Source: Elusimicrobiota bacterium
GTDB taxonomy: Bacteria > Elusimicrobiota > Elusimicrobia > UBA1565 > UBA9628
Direction of reading: 5' to 3'
DNA: 64,000 nucleotides
NCBI GenBank assembly: GCA_016212855.1
Contig: JACRDP010000004.1
Location: forward strand, 1-64,000
The position numbers were made by a program, and so were the translations under genes. Positions within the stretch are counted from its first letter, which is position 1. Each line of letters begins with the position of its first letter. Of the stretch, positions 24,068-33,514 are shown in pieces. The notes below the pieces were generated by a model. The model was not told the origin of the DNA. It was given only the letters and a program-made list of their open reading frames with translations, and did not search any database.

Positions 24068-25986
24068 AGCCGCAGCGGACCCTCTTCATCGATCAGCTTG
24101 ACCGGCCAGCGGCGCACGACGTCCTGAAGCGCCTTCGGCGCCAAAGTCGTGTTGACCAGCACGTAGCGGATGGGCATCTCCCTCAAGCGCCGCCCGACGT
24201 AGGGGCCATCGCGCAGCAAAGCGTCGGGCACGGCTCCGCTTTGCGCGCCGAGGATGGCCTGCAGGAACGGATCGTTCTTCATTTTTTCGTAGACGTGCCG
24301 CGGCACTCGGCCGATCTGGCCGCCGACGAAAGGCTTGTGATGCGCCAGCTGATGGTGAGGCGCCATGAAAAGCGTTCCCAGAAAGCCGTTGGGGCCGAGC
24401 CCGTCGAAGCAGGCGCCCCAAGGCACCGGGAGAACGGCGCCGTCGGGCCTTTCCCCCAAACGCTGGAAAATGGGCGGCACCGCGGCGTCATACAGCGGGA
24501 TGCGGGCCGACGTGAACTCCACGAGCAAAACGCCGAAGGCCAGCGCGGCCGGCCACGGCGCCCGGCGCGCGGGAACCCGCCGCGCGGCTTCGCGCAGGAA
24601 CACGGCGAAGAGCAGCGCCAGAAACATCATGCCGAACGGCTCCAGGCGGAACCCCGTCTGGATGTTGTTGTAGAAGGGCAGCAGGTGCATGAAGTAAAAC
24701 GGCAGCGGCAGGTAGGTGTGGAAGCCGAAGATCTTGAGCCAGGGCCCCAACGTCAGCACGAAGCCGAACGCGGCGCCGGCGAACCACAGCTTGACCCAGC
24801 GATCCTGAGGTTTTTGCCGCCAAAGCCAGAGCGCGCCCGCCAGCGGCAGAAGACCGACGCCGCCCGCCGAAGCGTACGGCATGCCCAGCCATTTTTGCAG
24901 GCCGCTTCCCCAGATCGCGCTGTTGAGGTTGGGGAGGAGCAGCCAGCCCACATCCGTCGGGTTTCCGCCGCCGCGCCACGGCGAAGGCGTCGACCCATAA
25001 TCGCCCGCCCGGATGATCAGGATCGTGGAGATGATCATCGGCAGGTTCAAGATCGCCCAGAAGCCCGACGCGGCCGCGTAGGGGCGAAGACTCTTCCAAG
25101 TCAGGCCCCCGGAGTTGAGGGTCGGTTTGAGGCGCCAAGACAGCGCCAGCCGCAGTCCGCCCACTCCCCAGAACACGACATAGGGCGCGACGTAGGCGAT
25201 CAAGGTGCGCGCCGAGCCCGCGCCGTGGAACTCCCGCTGTCCGGCGCGCAAGGACCACGCCAGCCAGAAGAACGCCGCGGCCAGCGCGGCTTCCAGCGCC
25301 CGCGAGGCCGCCCGCAGGGACGCCGTGGGCGGCCGGGGCACGAGCGCCCAACTCACGGGCTTTTCCCAAATCAGGTAGAAGAACGGGATCATCAGGGCGC
25401 AGAGGAGAAAGAAATAAAAGTTGCAGCCCCAGACGACGCACAGCGCCAAGGCCGCCAGCAGGGAGTCTCCCAATCGCCGCGTCCGCATGGCGCGCGACAA
25501 CGCCCACACGAACAGAGGAATGACCTGGCGGCTGAGGTGGTCGAAGCCGATCCCGGCGTTGATCAGCACGGCGACGTCCGGCGCGAACGCGTACAGCGCC
25601 CCGGCGACGAAGGAGGCGGCCCAGCCGGCGCCCCACTCGTCGGCGATCAAAAAGACGAAATAACCGGAGAGCACCATCGTCTGCAGCATGACGGCGTTGT
25701 AGGTGGCGGCCAGCCCCAGCAGCGGCAGCAGTCCGTAGCACGCCACGGCGTAGAAAAGCCCGTGAAACATCATCAGGTTCACGCCGTGCGGCCAGTAGAT
25801 CATGTCCGTCCAGAAGGGATTGGCGCCCGCCCGGACGGCGTCGCGAAAATGCCCGATATACCACATCCAAATGGAGGAGTCGCTCTCGAAGCCGATGGTG
25901 TGGGTGGTCAGGTGCCGGGCCAGCGGGTAGGTGTAGGCCAGGGCGAGCGCGGTGAAGCCGGCCAGCGCCGCCAAATGTCGGCGCAT
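24049..25986 (-). CDS. Large polytopic membrane protein, GT-C-like
   Basis: 645 residues with about 12 hydrophobic helices. FESDSSIWMWYIGHF near 33-47 places acidic residues in the first external loop, as in GT-C glycosyltransferases, and RYVLVN near the C-terminus ends a small soluble domain. No named family is certain; YfhO/DUF6044-like proteins look similar. It overlaps the upstream radical SAM gene by one base and is co-transcribed with it, so a role in envelope glycan or lipid modification is plausible. Confidence 0.7.
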   Translation of the reverse strand: MRRHLAALAGFTALALAYTYPLARHLTTHTIGFESDSSIWMWYIGHFRDAVRAGANPFWTDMIYWPHGVNLMMFHGLFYAVACYGLLPLLGLAATYNAVMLQTMVLSGYFVFLIADEWGAGWAASFVAGALYAFAPDVAVLINAGIGFDHLSRQVIPLFVWALSRAMRTRRLGDSLLAALALCVVWGCNFYFFLLCALMIPFFYLIWEKPVSWALVPRPPTASLRAASRALEAALAAAFFWLAWSLRAGQREFHGAGSARTLIAYVAPYVVFWGVGGLRLALSWRLKPTLNSGGLTWKSLRPYAAASGFWAILNLPMIISTILIIRAGDYGSTPSPWRGGGNPTDVGWLLLPNLNSAIWGSGLQKWLGMPYASAGGVGLLPLAGALWLWRQKPQDRWVKLWFAGAAFGFVLTLGPWLKIFGFHTYLPLPFYFMHLLPFYNNIQTGFRLEPFGMMFLALLFAVFLREAARRVPARRAPWPAALAFGVLLVEFTSARIPLYDAAVPPIFQRLGERPDGAVLPVPWGACFDGLGPNGFLGTLFMAPHHQLAHHKPFVGGQIGRVPRHVYEKMKNDPFLQAILGAQSGAVPDALLRDGPYVGRRLREMPIRYVLVNTTLAPKALQDVVRRWPVKLIDEEGPLRLYAVGL

Positions 25987-27503
25987 CAGAACTGCTTGAC
26001 CGCCGGCGCCAGGTGGAGACGGCTGAGCAAAGCGCTCAACGCCATCTCCCCCCGTGATTCATGGCGCCGGGTCATCAGATTGCGGACGGTGCGCACGAAG
26101 CGCTGAGGCCGGAAGAGGTAATTACTGGCGTAAAAGAAGAAAAAAGCGGCCCAATTGTAGAAGCGCAGCGCGTCCGAGGAGATGTGGTCCGTGAAGGAAA
26201 CGGTCTCGGTGATGTCGACGTAGGCCAGCTTGCCGAAATACTCATCGGAGTTGGTGATTTTCTTCTCCGCGACCAGCCGTTCGTACAGCTCCGAGCCCGG
26301 ATAAGGGGCGAAGACGCCCACCGAGACGTCGTGGGCTCCATACCAGCTGAGCTTGACGAGAAAAGCGATCGTCTGAAGCACGTCCCAGTGAGTTTCGTCC
26401 GGCAGGCCGATAATAATATTGATCTTGACGTTGAGATTGTTCTTCACCGCTCCGCGCAGCGAATCGCACAGCCGGTCGAGCTTGACCTTCTTCTTGATGT
26501 TCTCGAGCGTGCGCTCCGAGCCGCTTTCCGGCGCGTAATTCATGTTGCGGCAGCCCGACTTGTAGAGCCAGTGGGAGACCTCGGCGTCGATGGCTTCCGA
26601 GCGCGTGCCGCTGGGCAGCTGCCAGGTGATGTCGAGCTTGCGCGCGTGGAGCCCTTTGCAGAACGCCAGGATCCAGTCGCGCTTGACGATGGCGGTCAGG
26701 TCGTAAAAATCGACGTTGGTGATGTCGTACTTGCGCACGTAGCCCTCGATCTCGTCGATGAGCTGGCCCGGATCGCGCGCCACCCAGCGCGTGGTCCACA
26801 TCAGCGGGCTCGAGCAGAACGTGCACTCGTAGGGGCAGCCGCGCGAGGCCAGCATCGGCATGCTGCGCCCGCGGTTGACCCCGTAGCCCAGCGCGCGGCT
26901 CAGATAATTCTCGAGCGGCACCAGGTCCCACGCCGGCGCGTGAATCGCGTCGACTTCGCGCAGGCGCGGGCGCGTCGCGGTTTTGACGAACGCGCCGCCG
27001 TCCCGGCGCAGCGCCAGCCCCGGCACGGTTTCGAGATTCGCCCCGCGCGACAGCGCGTCGGCCAGCTCGACGATGGTCTCCTCGCCTTCGCCCACGACGC
27101 AAATCTTGAGCCGGGGGCATTGCCTCATGCTGAGCTCGGACGCCGCCGTGAAATGCTCGCCTCCGGCGACCAGCGGGGTCTTCGGGAAGGCCGCGGAGAT
27201 GCGGTTGACGAGCTCGCGGATCTGCGTCCATTCGGACGAGAACATGCCGGAAATGCCGATCATATCCGCGTCCGGGCGGATGCGCGCGACGATCTGGTCG
27301 AAGGTCAGCCCGCGCGCGACCAAGTTGCCGGCGAGCGGGGTCGATTGATCCGGATTCTCGCCGATCCCGTCGACGATTTCGACCTCATGGCCCGCGTGGC
27401 GCAGGGCCGCGGCGATGTAAGCCAGGCCGATCGGAGGCGTCAGGGAGCCGATGTAGGCCAGCGGATTGATGATGGAAGGAGGGCGGACGAGACAGACCTT
27501 CAT
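25986..27503 (-). CDS. B12-binding-domain radical SAM protein
   Basis: 505 residues. N-terminal cobalamin-binding-like Rossmann domain (about 1-160, with VCLVRPP, GLAYIAAALRHAGHEV, GISGMFSS, VAGGEH), then a radical SAM barrel with CPYECTFC at 223-230 (C223, C227, C230). A C-terminal region with aromatic residues and helices follows. Such enzymes methylate or rearrange unreactive carbons, e.g. in hopanoids or lipids; the substrate is unknown. Start ATG 27503 is fixed by a TATACT box. Confidence 0.88.
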   Translation of the reverse strand: MKVCLVRPPSIINPLAYIGSLTPPIGLAYIAAALRHAGHEVEIVDGIGENPDQSTPLAGNLVARGLTFDQIVARIRPDADMIGISGMFSSEWTQIRELVNRISAAFPKTPLVAGGEHFTAASELSMRQCPRLKICVVGEGEETIVELADALSRGANLETVPGLALRRDGGAFVKTATRPRLREVDAIHAPAWDLVPLENYLSRALGYGVNRGRSMPMLASRGCPYECTFCSSPLMWTTRWVARDPGQLIDEIEGYVRKYDITNVDFYDLTAIVKRDWILAFCKGLHARKLDITWQLPSGTRSEAIDAEVSHWLYKSGCRNMNYAPESGSERTLENIKKKVKLDRLCDSLRGAVKNNLNVKINIIIGLPDETHWDVLQTIAFLVKLSWYGAHDVSVGVFAPYPGSELYERLVAEKKITNSDEYFGKLAYVDITETVSFTDHISSDALRFYNWAAFFFFYASNYLFRPQRFVRTVRNLMTRRHESRGEMALSALLSRLHLAPAVKQF

Positions 27504-27510
27504 CGTCGTA

Positions 27511-27516
27511 AGTATA
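27511..27516 (-). promoter_or_regulatory. Leaderless-type -10 box (TATACT)
   Basis: Reverse strand TATACT, 7-nt spacer, ATG at 27503. Confidence 0.65.
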
Positions 27517-27534
27517 GCGGAATGGTCATCGAAG

Positions 27535-28857
27535 TCAAGCAGCTCGGTCGAGGAGGTCGGCGACGCTCAGCCGTCCGATCTCGCGCCGCCGCGCGCGCGC
27601 CAGCCCGTCAATGAGCTCCTGGATCTTCCTGCGGGCGTGCCAGTTGCCGTCGGGCCGCGCGATCACCGACTCCTCGACCGCGGCCAGCACGTCCTCGACC
27701 TTCAATTGATCGAGCGGTTTGCCGGGCACGTATCCGTCCCCGGCCCGGACCAGAATATGCCGGTCGAGCAGGGCGCTGATGAGGCTCTTCCACAGATATC
27801 CGGGAAGCCCGAGTGCCAGTTCGAGTTCAAGCCCGGTGGCGGGCGCGCGGCCCTCGCGCAGAAAGGCGCCCGCATGCACGACGAGTTCGAGGGCCGCCCA
27901 GCCGGGCTCGATGAACGGCGCGCCGCGGCGGCGGCGCTCGTGAGCCGCGAGCCGCGCCCGGTTCTGCCACGCGTAGGACGCCTCGGCCCCGGCGAGCATG
28001 ATCGCCCAGCCGAACCAGATCCACATGACGAAGATCGGCAGCAGGCCGAGAATCCCGTACAGGTCGCCGTAGCCGACGGCCGTCAGCAGATAGCAGCTGA
28101 ACGCGCGCTTGGCGATATGCCAGGCGGCGGCCGCGACCGCGGCGCCGAGCAAAGCCGCGCGGCGCTCGACGTGCGCGGCAGGCACGAACTGGTACATGCA
28201 GTAGAAGGCGATGAACGGCAGGACGGCTGCGAGCGGCTCGTCGAGCGCGGACGCGCCGGGCAGCAGGCGCGCGGCGTAGAGGATCAAGGCGACGAACAGC
28301 GGCAGGACGGTGACCAGGCTCCAGTACAGCCCGAGCCGCCTCAGCCAGCCTCCCGGCGGGCCGACCGAGCTCCAAATTGCGTTCATGCTGTACTCGATCT
28401 CGAGCGCCATGAACACCGCCGCGATGACGATGCCGAGAAAGGACACGAGCCCGGTCCCGCTGTCGCGCAGAACTCCGTCCACCTCGGTCACGATCTCCTC
28501 GAGTTTGTCGCTGAGCTTGAGTTTCTGGGGCTTGCCGCTCTTGATCGGGATGGTCAGCACGATCTCGTCCACGTTCATCTGGTGAAGGATGTAGCGCGTC
28601 ACGTCCGCGCCCAAAGTCTCCGAGGCCCCGAGCGAGCGCAGGAGGAACAGGGACAGCACCAGCGCCGGCACCAAAGACAGTATCGTCTGGAACGCGAGCG
28701 AGGAGGCCTTCTCTTGGCAACGGTTGCGCGAGAAGTCCCGGAAGACGAGATAGACGAAGCGCAGGGCCTCGCGCAGCGGAGCCGGGAGCTTCGCGTCCAG
28801 GCCGCGCGCGCCGAAGACGCCGTCCCAGAAGCCGCGGGCGCGCTCCTCGAAATTCAT
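27535..28857 (-). CDS. YihY/UPF0761 family membrane protein
   Basis: 440 residues from ATG 28857. The YihY (formerly ribonuclease BN-like) region spans about 30-315: CQEKASSLAFQTILSLVPAL is the family signature, followed by a large loop and helices with GYGDLYGILGLLPIFVMWIW. The C-terminal part (about 320-440) is soluble, with a winged-helix-like LWKSLISALLDRHILV. Function of the family is not settled. The TATGAT box selects 28857 rather than the ATG at 28869, which lies in the box. Confidence 0.85.
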   Translation of the reverse strand: MNFEERARGFWDGVFGARGLDAKLPAPLREALRFVYLVFRDFSRNRCQEKASSLAFQTILSLVPALVLSLFLLRSLGASETLGADVTRYILHQMNVDEIVLTIPIKSGKPQKLKLSDKLEEIVTEVDGVLRDSGTGLVSFLGIVIAAVFMALEIEYSMNAIWSSVGPPGGWLRRLGLYWSLVTVLPLFVALILYAARLLPGASALDEPLAAVLPFIAFYCMYQFVPAAHVERRAALLGAAVAAAAWHIAKRAFSCYLLTAVGYGDLYGILGLLPIFVMWIWFGWAIMLAGAEASYAWQNRARLAAHERRRRGAPFIEPGWAALELVVHAGAFLREGRAPATGLELELALGLPGYLWKSLISALLDRHILVRAGDGYVPGKPLDQLKVEDVLAAVEESVIARPDGNWHARRKIQELIDGLARARRREIGRLSVADLLDRAA

Positions 28858-28864
28858 CGTCCGA

Positions 28865-28870
28865 ATCATA
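28865..28870 (-). promoter_or_regulatory. Leaderless-type -10 box (TATGAT)
   Basis: Reverse strand TATGAT, 7-nt spacer, ATG at 28857. Confidence 0.6.
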
Positions 28871-28880
28871 CAAATTCATA

Positions 28881-28908
28881 GGTCCAACGGCCCCGGGGGC
28901 GTTGGGCC
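28881..28908. repeat. 28-base hairpin between divergent genes
   Basis: GGTCCAACG pairs with CGTTGGGCC and the inner CCCC with GGGG, leaving almost no loop. It lies between divergent start codons, so it is more likely an operator or mobile repeat than a terminator. Confidence 0.5.
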
Positions 28909-28940
28909 GATCGAACCTGTCCCGGCGCGGTTTCCCTATA

Positions 28941-28946
28941 TATACT
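28941..28946 (+). promoter_or_regulatory. Leaderless-type -10 box (TATACT)
   Basis: TATACT, 6-nt spacer, ATG at 28953; preceded by a run TATA. Confidence 0.7.
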
Positions 28947-28952
28947 GACTCC

Positions 28953-30071
28953 ATGATCCGCACGGCCTTCCTCGCGGGACTTCTGTGCTTCGGCGCCGCC
29001 GTCGCGGCGCGCGCCGGCGGCGATCCCGCCTCCGTCGCCGCCGTGGAGCAGTTCCTGCGCGACGACGAAAAGGCGATGCTGGCCGCGGTCCTCGTCGACA
29101 AGTCCGCCGCCGCCGAGTTCAACGCCGACGTGAAGTTCGCCGGAGGCGACGCGAAGGTCATGAAGCTGGTCCTCGACAAGTGGCGCGGCCGGATCGTCGC
29201 CTACGCCGAGACGGACTCGAAGATCGCCACCCCCAACGTCGAGGGCACCTACGCGAACTACGGCGCCATGATGTCGCCGCAGACCAAGGCCTACCTCGTG
29301 CGCCGGCTCAAGTCGATGAACGATTCCGACCGCAACACTTTGATCGACTACCTCAACGCCGTCAATACCGCGCTCTCCGAAAACGACGGCAAGCTCACCT
29401 GGTACACGAAAAAGGTCGTCGCCGGCGTCTTCGATAAGTATCGCGAGGACCTCTCCACCTATCTCCCCGAGCCGCTCGCCAAATCCGGCAAGGCCGCCGC
29501 GTCCGCCGCCGCCTCGGCCCTGGCCGATCTCAGAAAGGCCGCCGAAGCGCCCGCCGTCGTCGAGGCCCCCAAGCCTCCCCGCAAGGATCCGGTCATCACG
29601 CCTCCCGTCCGTTCCACGACCTCCGCCCCCGGCGGCTCCACCGTGGTCGTCTCGACCGGCACGAACGACGCCCTCGAGCAGGCCCGCCGCGCGGCCGAGG
29701 CCGCCGAGCGCGCCGGCGGCGAGTTCGACGGCGGCGTTCCCGGCACCCCCGGGGACGGCGGCGCGGTCGCCGGACGCGACGGCTCCGGCGCGCCCCGGCT
29801 GCCTCCGTCCACCGCGGGCGGCGAAAAGCCCAATCTCACCGCCGACGTCCCCTCGCCCGGCGGGGACGAGGACGACGAGTTCATGAACAATATCGGCAAG
29901 CTGAAGACCGGCTCGGGCCGAATCCAGCCCCGCCAGTACCTGCCCGGCGGCATCGGCGCCGTGCTCGGCGGCATACTCGGCTTCTTCATCGGCGGCCCGA
30001 TCGGCGCGCTCATCGGCGCCGGCCTCGGCGTGATCCTCGGCGACGTCGTCGGCGGCATGCTCTTCAAGTAA
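28953..30071 (+). CDS. Exported protein with C-terminal glycine-zipper membrane segment
   Basis: 372 residues. Signal peptide (1 to about 22, ARAGG), a helical charged domain (about 25-180), a Pro/Gly/Ala-rich disordered middle (about 185-310), and a Gly-zipper hydrophobic end (about 330-372: GGILGFFIGGPIGALIGAGL) like glycine-zipper pore or OmpA-linker segments. No family identified. Seventeen bases separate it from moaA, which has its own promoter. Confidence 0.7.
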   Translation: MIRTAFLAGLLCFGAAVAARAGGDPASVAAVEQFLRDDEKAMLAAVLVDKSAAAEFNADVKFAGGDAKVMKLVLDKWRGRIVAYAETDSKIATPNVEGTYANYGAMMSPQTKAYLVRRLKSMNDSDRNTLIDYLNAVNTALSENDGKLTWYTKKVVAGVFDKYREDLSTYLPEPLAKSGKAAASAAASALADLRKAAEAPAVVEAPKPPRKDPVITPPVRSTTSAPGGSTVVVSTGTNDALEQARRAAEAAERAGGEFDGGVPGTPGDGGAVAGRDGSGAPRLPPSTAGGEKPNLTADVPSPGGDEDDEFMNNIGKLKTGSGRIQPRQYLPGGIGAVLGGILGFFIGGPIGALIGAGLGVILGDVVGGMLFK

Positions 30072-30075
30072 CGGC

Positions 30076-30081
30076 TATAAT
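30076..30081 (+). promoter_or_regulatory. Leaderless-type -10 box (TATAAT) of moaA operon
   Basis: TATAAT, 6-nt spacer, GTG at 30088. Drives a tight six-gene run to 35862. Confidence 0.75.
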
Positions 30082-30087
30082 TCCCCT

Positions 30088-31062
30088 GTGACGCTCGTCG
30101 ACGGCTTCGGCCGCTCCTTCCACTACCTCAGGCTCTCCGTCGAGGACGCCTGCAACCTGCGCTGCGCGTACTGCCTGCCCCACGGCTACCACAAAACCGA
30201 GAGCGACTCCGCCCTCTCCGTCGCCGAGATCGGCCGCCTGACGCGCGCCTTCGCGCAGTTGGGCTTCTGGAAGATCCGCCTGACCGGCGGCGAGCCGACC
30301 GTCCGCCAGGACATCGTCGACATCGCCGCGGCCGTCTCCCTCACGCCGGGCGTGCGCAAGGTCGCGCTCTCGACGAACGGTTACCGGCTCGGCTCGCTTG
30401 CCGCCGATTTAAAGGCCGCCGGTATTTCCGCGGTCAACGTCAGCGTCGACAGCCTCGACCGGGCTCGCTTCGCGGAACTCACCGGCAAGGACTGCCTGGA
30501 CGACGTGCTCGCGGGAATCGATCGCAGCCTCGACCTCGGCCTGGAAACCAAAATCAACGCCGTGCTGATGAAAGGCCTTAACGACAATGAATTTTCACGC
30601 TTCGTCGAGCTCGCGCGCGACCGGCCGCTCGGCGTGCGCTTCATCGAGCTCATGCCCGTCGCAGACAACATGGATTTTTTCGCCGAGCGCCACCTGAAGG
30701 CCGAGGCCCTGATCTCCTGGCTGAGCGAGAACGGCTGGACCGAACGGGCGCGCCGCGATGGCGACGGCCCCGCCCGGGCGTTCCATAAAGACGGCTACCG
30801 CGGCGCGGTCGGCGTGATCGCCCCTTACGCGAAGGACTTCTGCGCCTCCTGCAACCGCCTGCGCGTCACCAGCCGCGGGCGCCTGCGGCTGTGCCTGTTC
30901 TCCGAGGGCGATCACGACCTGCGCAAGTTCCTCTCTGATGACACGTCCTCACTGGCCCTCCAGGAGCGCGTCAAGGATCTGCTCGGGCTCAAGGAGGTCT
31001 CCCATCACCTCCCCGAGGGCATCCTCGGCAACACGAAGCACTTCGCCATGATGGGCGGCTGA
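30088..31062 (+). CDS. moaA: GTP 3',8-cyclase (molybdenum cofactor step 1)
   Basis: 324 residues from GTG. Radical SAM enzyme making 3',8-cH2GTP. N-terminal cluster CNLRCAYC with Cys 22, 26, 29; RLTGGEPTVR and SVDSLDRARF are family motifs; the C-terminal cluster lies in CASCNRLRVTSRGRLRLC. The canonical C-terminal GG tail is represented by MMGG at the very end. First gene of an operon with moeA; supplies cofactor to the xanthine dehydrogenase. Confidence 0.95.
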   Translation: MTLVDGFGRSFHYLRLSVEDACNLRCAYCLPHGYHKTESDSALSVAEIGRLTRAFAQLGFWKIRLTGGEPTVRQDIVDIAAAVSLTPGVRKVALSTNGYRLGSLAADLKAAGISAVNVSVDSLDRARFAELTGKDCLDDVLAGIDRSLDLGLETKINAVLMKGLNDNEFSRFVELARDRPLGVRFIELMPVADNMDFFAERHLKAEALISWLSENGWTERARRDGDGPARAFHKDGYRGAVGVIAPYAKDFCASCNRLRVTSRGRLRLCLFSEGDHDLRKFLSDDTSSLALQERVKDLLGLKEVSHHLPEGILGNTKHFAMMGG

Positions 31063-31063
31063 C

Positions 31064-32269
31064 GTGATCAGCTACGCCGAAGCTCTCGATTTCGTCCGCG
31101 ACGCCGCCCGCTCCGCCCCACCGCTTTCCACCGAACCCCTCACGCTCGGCCTCGCCCTCGGCCGGGTCAGCGCCGAGTCCGTCCACGGCACCGAGCCGAT
31201 CCCGCCCTTCGACAACTCCTCCATGGACGGCTACGCCCTCGCCTCCGCCCGCGCCGCCGGCGCCTCCTCCGCCCCGCTCACCTTGCCCGTCCTGGGCGTG
31301 ATCATGGCCGGCGACGCGCCGCGCTGTCAGGCCGAGTCCGGCGTCTGGAAGATCATGACCGGCGCCCCGGTCCCCGCCGGCTGCGACGCGATCATTCCGG
31401 TCGAACAGACCAAGGAGCTCGACGGGGGCCGGGCCGTCGAAATCCGCGCGACTCCGCACGAAGGGGATTTCATCCGGGAGAAGGGTCACGACTTTCTCGC
31501 CGGGGCCGAAGTTCTGCCCGCCGGAACGACGTTGACCACGCGTCATCTCATGGCCTTAGCCGCCGCCGGGGTCACGACATTAAATGTACGGCGCAAGCCG
31601 CGCATCGCGTTGATCTCGACGGGAAGGGAGTTGGCCCCTCCCGGGAAGCCGTTGGCGCCCGGAATGATCCGGGATGCGTCCTCCACCTATCTCGCCGCGG
31701 AATGCGGTCGTTTAGGCTTTGATTTTCGTTTTTACGGCGTCGTGCATGATGATGAAAGTGAATTTCGGGCTAAGCTAGAGCACGCGTTGTCCGACAATCA
31801 CGACGTGATCTTAACGACGGGCGCCGTCTCCATGGGCGACGCGGATTTCATCCCGAGCGTTTTGAAGGACATGGGCGCGCGCACGCTATTTCACAAGGTG
31901 GCGATCAAGCCGGGGCGTCCGATATTATTCGCCGAAATGCCGAACAAGACCTTCGTCTTCGGTTTGCCCGGCAATCCGGTCTCGAGCGTAGTCGGTTTCC
32001 GTTTCTTTGTCCTGCCATGCCTACGCGAGTTGCTGGGGCAGTCCGAAGAGTCCCCAATTCGTTGCCGTTTAAAAAATAAAACCGATAAGCCTGAAAAACT
32101 CCGCTGCTTCTTCAAAGCCAGGCGTCTCGAGGACGGCAAGATCGAAATTCTGCCCGGCCAAGCGTCGTTCCAAATTCACAGCCTGCTCGCCGCCGACTGC
32201 TGGGCCGTCCTCCCGGAAGAGGGAGTCTCGATCCCGGCCGACCGGCTCGTCGACGTCTTCGACCTGTGA
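31064..32269 (+). CDS. moeA: Molybdopterin molybdenumtransferase
   Basis: 401 residues from GTG, one base after moaA. Inserts molybdate into adenylylated molybdopterin. Motifs: PPFDNSSMDGYAL near 47-59, GDAPRC and IMTGAPVPAGCDAIIPVE near 105-122, GREL near 190, TTGAVSMGDADFI near 247 and FGLPGNPVSS near 305. Its stop overlaps the GTG of the next gene. Confidence 0.95.
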   Translation: MISYAEALDFVRDAARSAPPLSTEPLTLGLALGRVSAESVHGTEPIPPFDNSSMDGYALASARAAGASSAPLTLPVLGVIMAGDAPRCQAESGVWKIMTGAPVPAGCDAIIPVEQTKELDGGRAVEIRATPHEGDFIREKGHDFLAGAEVLPAGTTLTTRHLMALAAAGVTTLNVRRKPRIALISTGRELAPPGKPLAPGMIRDASSTYLAAECGRLGFDFRFYGVVHDDESEFRAKLEHALSDNHDVILTTGAVSMGDADFIPSVLKDMGARTLFHKVAIKPGRPILFAEMPNKTFVFGLPGNPVSSVVGFRFFVLPCLRELLGQSEESPIRCRLKNKTDKPEKLRCFFKARRLEDGKIEILPGQASFQIHSLLAADCWAVLPEEGVSIPADRLVDVFDL

Positions 32270-32991
32270 ATAACTACGCGAAAATCCGTCTCGCCGTCTT
32301 TCTCGCGGTGCTCGTCTCCTGCGCCCTCGCCGAGCGCCTCTTCCCCCGCCGCAAGCCCGTCGCGCCCGCCGGCCGCCGCTGGCTGCTCAACCTCGGCCTC
32401 GGCGGCCTCGGCTCGATCGCCGTCTCGCTGCTACCTCTCGCCCCCCTGCAAACCTCCTTCCACGCCGAGCAGGCCGGCTTCGGCCTGCTGAATCTCTGGC
32501 CGGGCCGCTTCGTGCTGAGATTTATTCTCTCCATTATTCTCCTCGACCTGCTCATCTACTGGCAGCACCGCCTCTTTCACGGCCCGGCGGTGCTTTGGCG
32601 CCTCCACTCGCTGCACCACGGCGACGCAGACCTCGACTCGAGCTCCGGCCTGCGCTTCCATCCCGGCGAGCTGCTGATCTCCTCCGCGATCAAGTGCGCC
32701 GGCGTCGCGCTGCTCGGCGCTCACTTTTTGGCCGTGGCCGCGTTCGAGATTCTCCTGAACGCCGCCTCGATCTTCAACCACGCGAACATCGCCTTGCCGG
32801 GCTTCCTGGATCAAGCGATACGGCTGGTGCTGGTGACGCCGGACATGCATCGAGTGCATCACAGCGCTTCCTCCGACGAGACGAACTCGAACTTCGGCTT
32901 CGCCTCGCCCTGGTGGGACCGCCTGTTCGGCACCTACCGCGCCCAGCCGCGCGAGCCGCACGAGACCATGACCTTAGGACTTCCGTCGTGA
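32266..32991 (+). CDS. Sterol desaturase / fatty acid hydroxylase family membrane protein
   Basis: 241 residues from GTG 32266. Di-iron His motifs are WQHRLFH near 101-107, LHSLHHGD near 116-123 and HRVHHS near 202-207, between about four membrane helices. These integral hydroxylases act on lipids, carotenoids or sterol-like substrates. Which lipid is used here is not evident. GTGA overlaps on both sides place it in the moaA operon without an obvious pathway link. Confidence 0.88.
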   Translation: MNNYAKIRLAVFLAVLVSCALAERLFPRRKPVAPAGRRWLLNLGLGGLGSIAVSLLPLAPLQTSFHAEQAGFGLLNLWPGRFVLRFILSIILLDLLIYWQHRLFHGPAVLWRLHSLHHGDADLDSSSGLRFHPGELLISSAIKCAGVALLGAHFLAVAAFEILLNAASIFNHANIALPGFLDQAIRLVLVTPDMHRVHHSASSDETNSNFGFASPWWDRLFGTYRAQPREPHETMTLGLPS

Positions 32992-33512
32992 AGATCCGCG
33001 CCGAGTTGACGATCAACGGCGAGACGCGCAAGCCCTATCTCGTCTCCGGCCCCAGCGAGCCCGACGACCATCTCGCGCACCGCATCGCGGCCTTCATCTT
33101 ATTTTGGAACGACGAGCCCACGCTGGACGCGACGACTAAAACGCCGGCATTGGCCAACTTCGAGTTTTTGCCCGATCTGCTGGCCGTGAACGCCGCCGGC
33201 GAGGCCACGGTCTGGATCGAGTGCGGCACGGTCACGATGAACAAGCTCACCAAGGTGACCCGACGCATGCCGCAGGCGCGCATCGTCATCATGAAAGAGA
33301 ACGAGCGCTCGGCCGCACAACTCAGAAAGGATCTTCAGGACCAATTCGATCGCCCCGAACGCGTCGAAATCCTCGCCTGGCCCGAGAACACGTATAAAGA
33401 TTGGGCGCAGACGGTCGGTGATACAATAGAAGCCTTCGGCGAAGCCGACGGCCGCTCGATCAACGCCGTGGTGAACGAAAAAATGGTCGTCATAGACTTC
33501 AAGCCTTACTAA
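32988..33512 (+). CDS. YaeQ family protein
   Basis: 174 residues from GTG 32988. Matches YaeQ across its length: DDHLAHRIAAFILFWNDEP near 26, a D/E-rich core with PDLLAVNAAGEATVWIECG, and VVIDFKPY at the end. YaeQ has a PD-(D/E)XK-like fold of unsettled function. Overlaps the hydroxylase stop (GTGA). Confidence 0.85.
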   Translation: MKIRAELTINGETRKPYLVSGPSEPDDHLAHRIAAFILFWNDEPTLDATTKTPALANFEFLPDLLAVNAAGEATVWIECGTVTMNKLTKVTRRMPQARIVIMKENERSAAQLRKDLQDQFDRPERVEILAWPENTYKDWAQTVGDTIEAFGEADGRSINAVVNEKMVVIDFKPY

Positions 33513-33514
33513 CC

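Noticed and set aside
23032-26106. 1024-codon forward frame
   Set aside because: It runs over the epimerase in another frame and antisense to the large membrane protein, and its product is low-complexity Arg/Gln/Ala.
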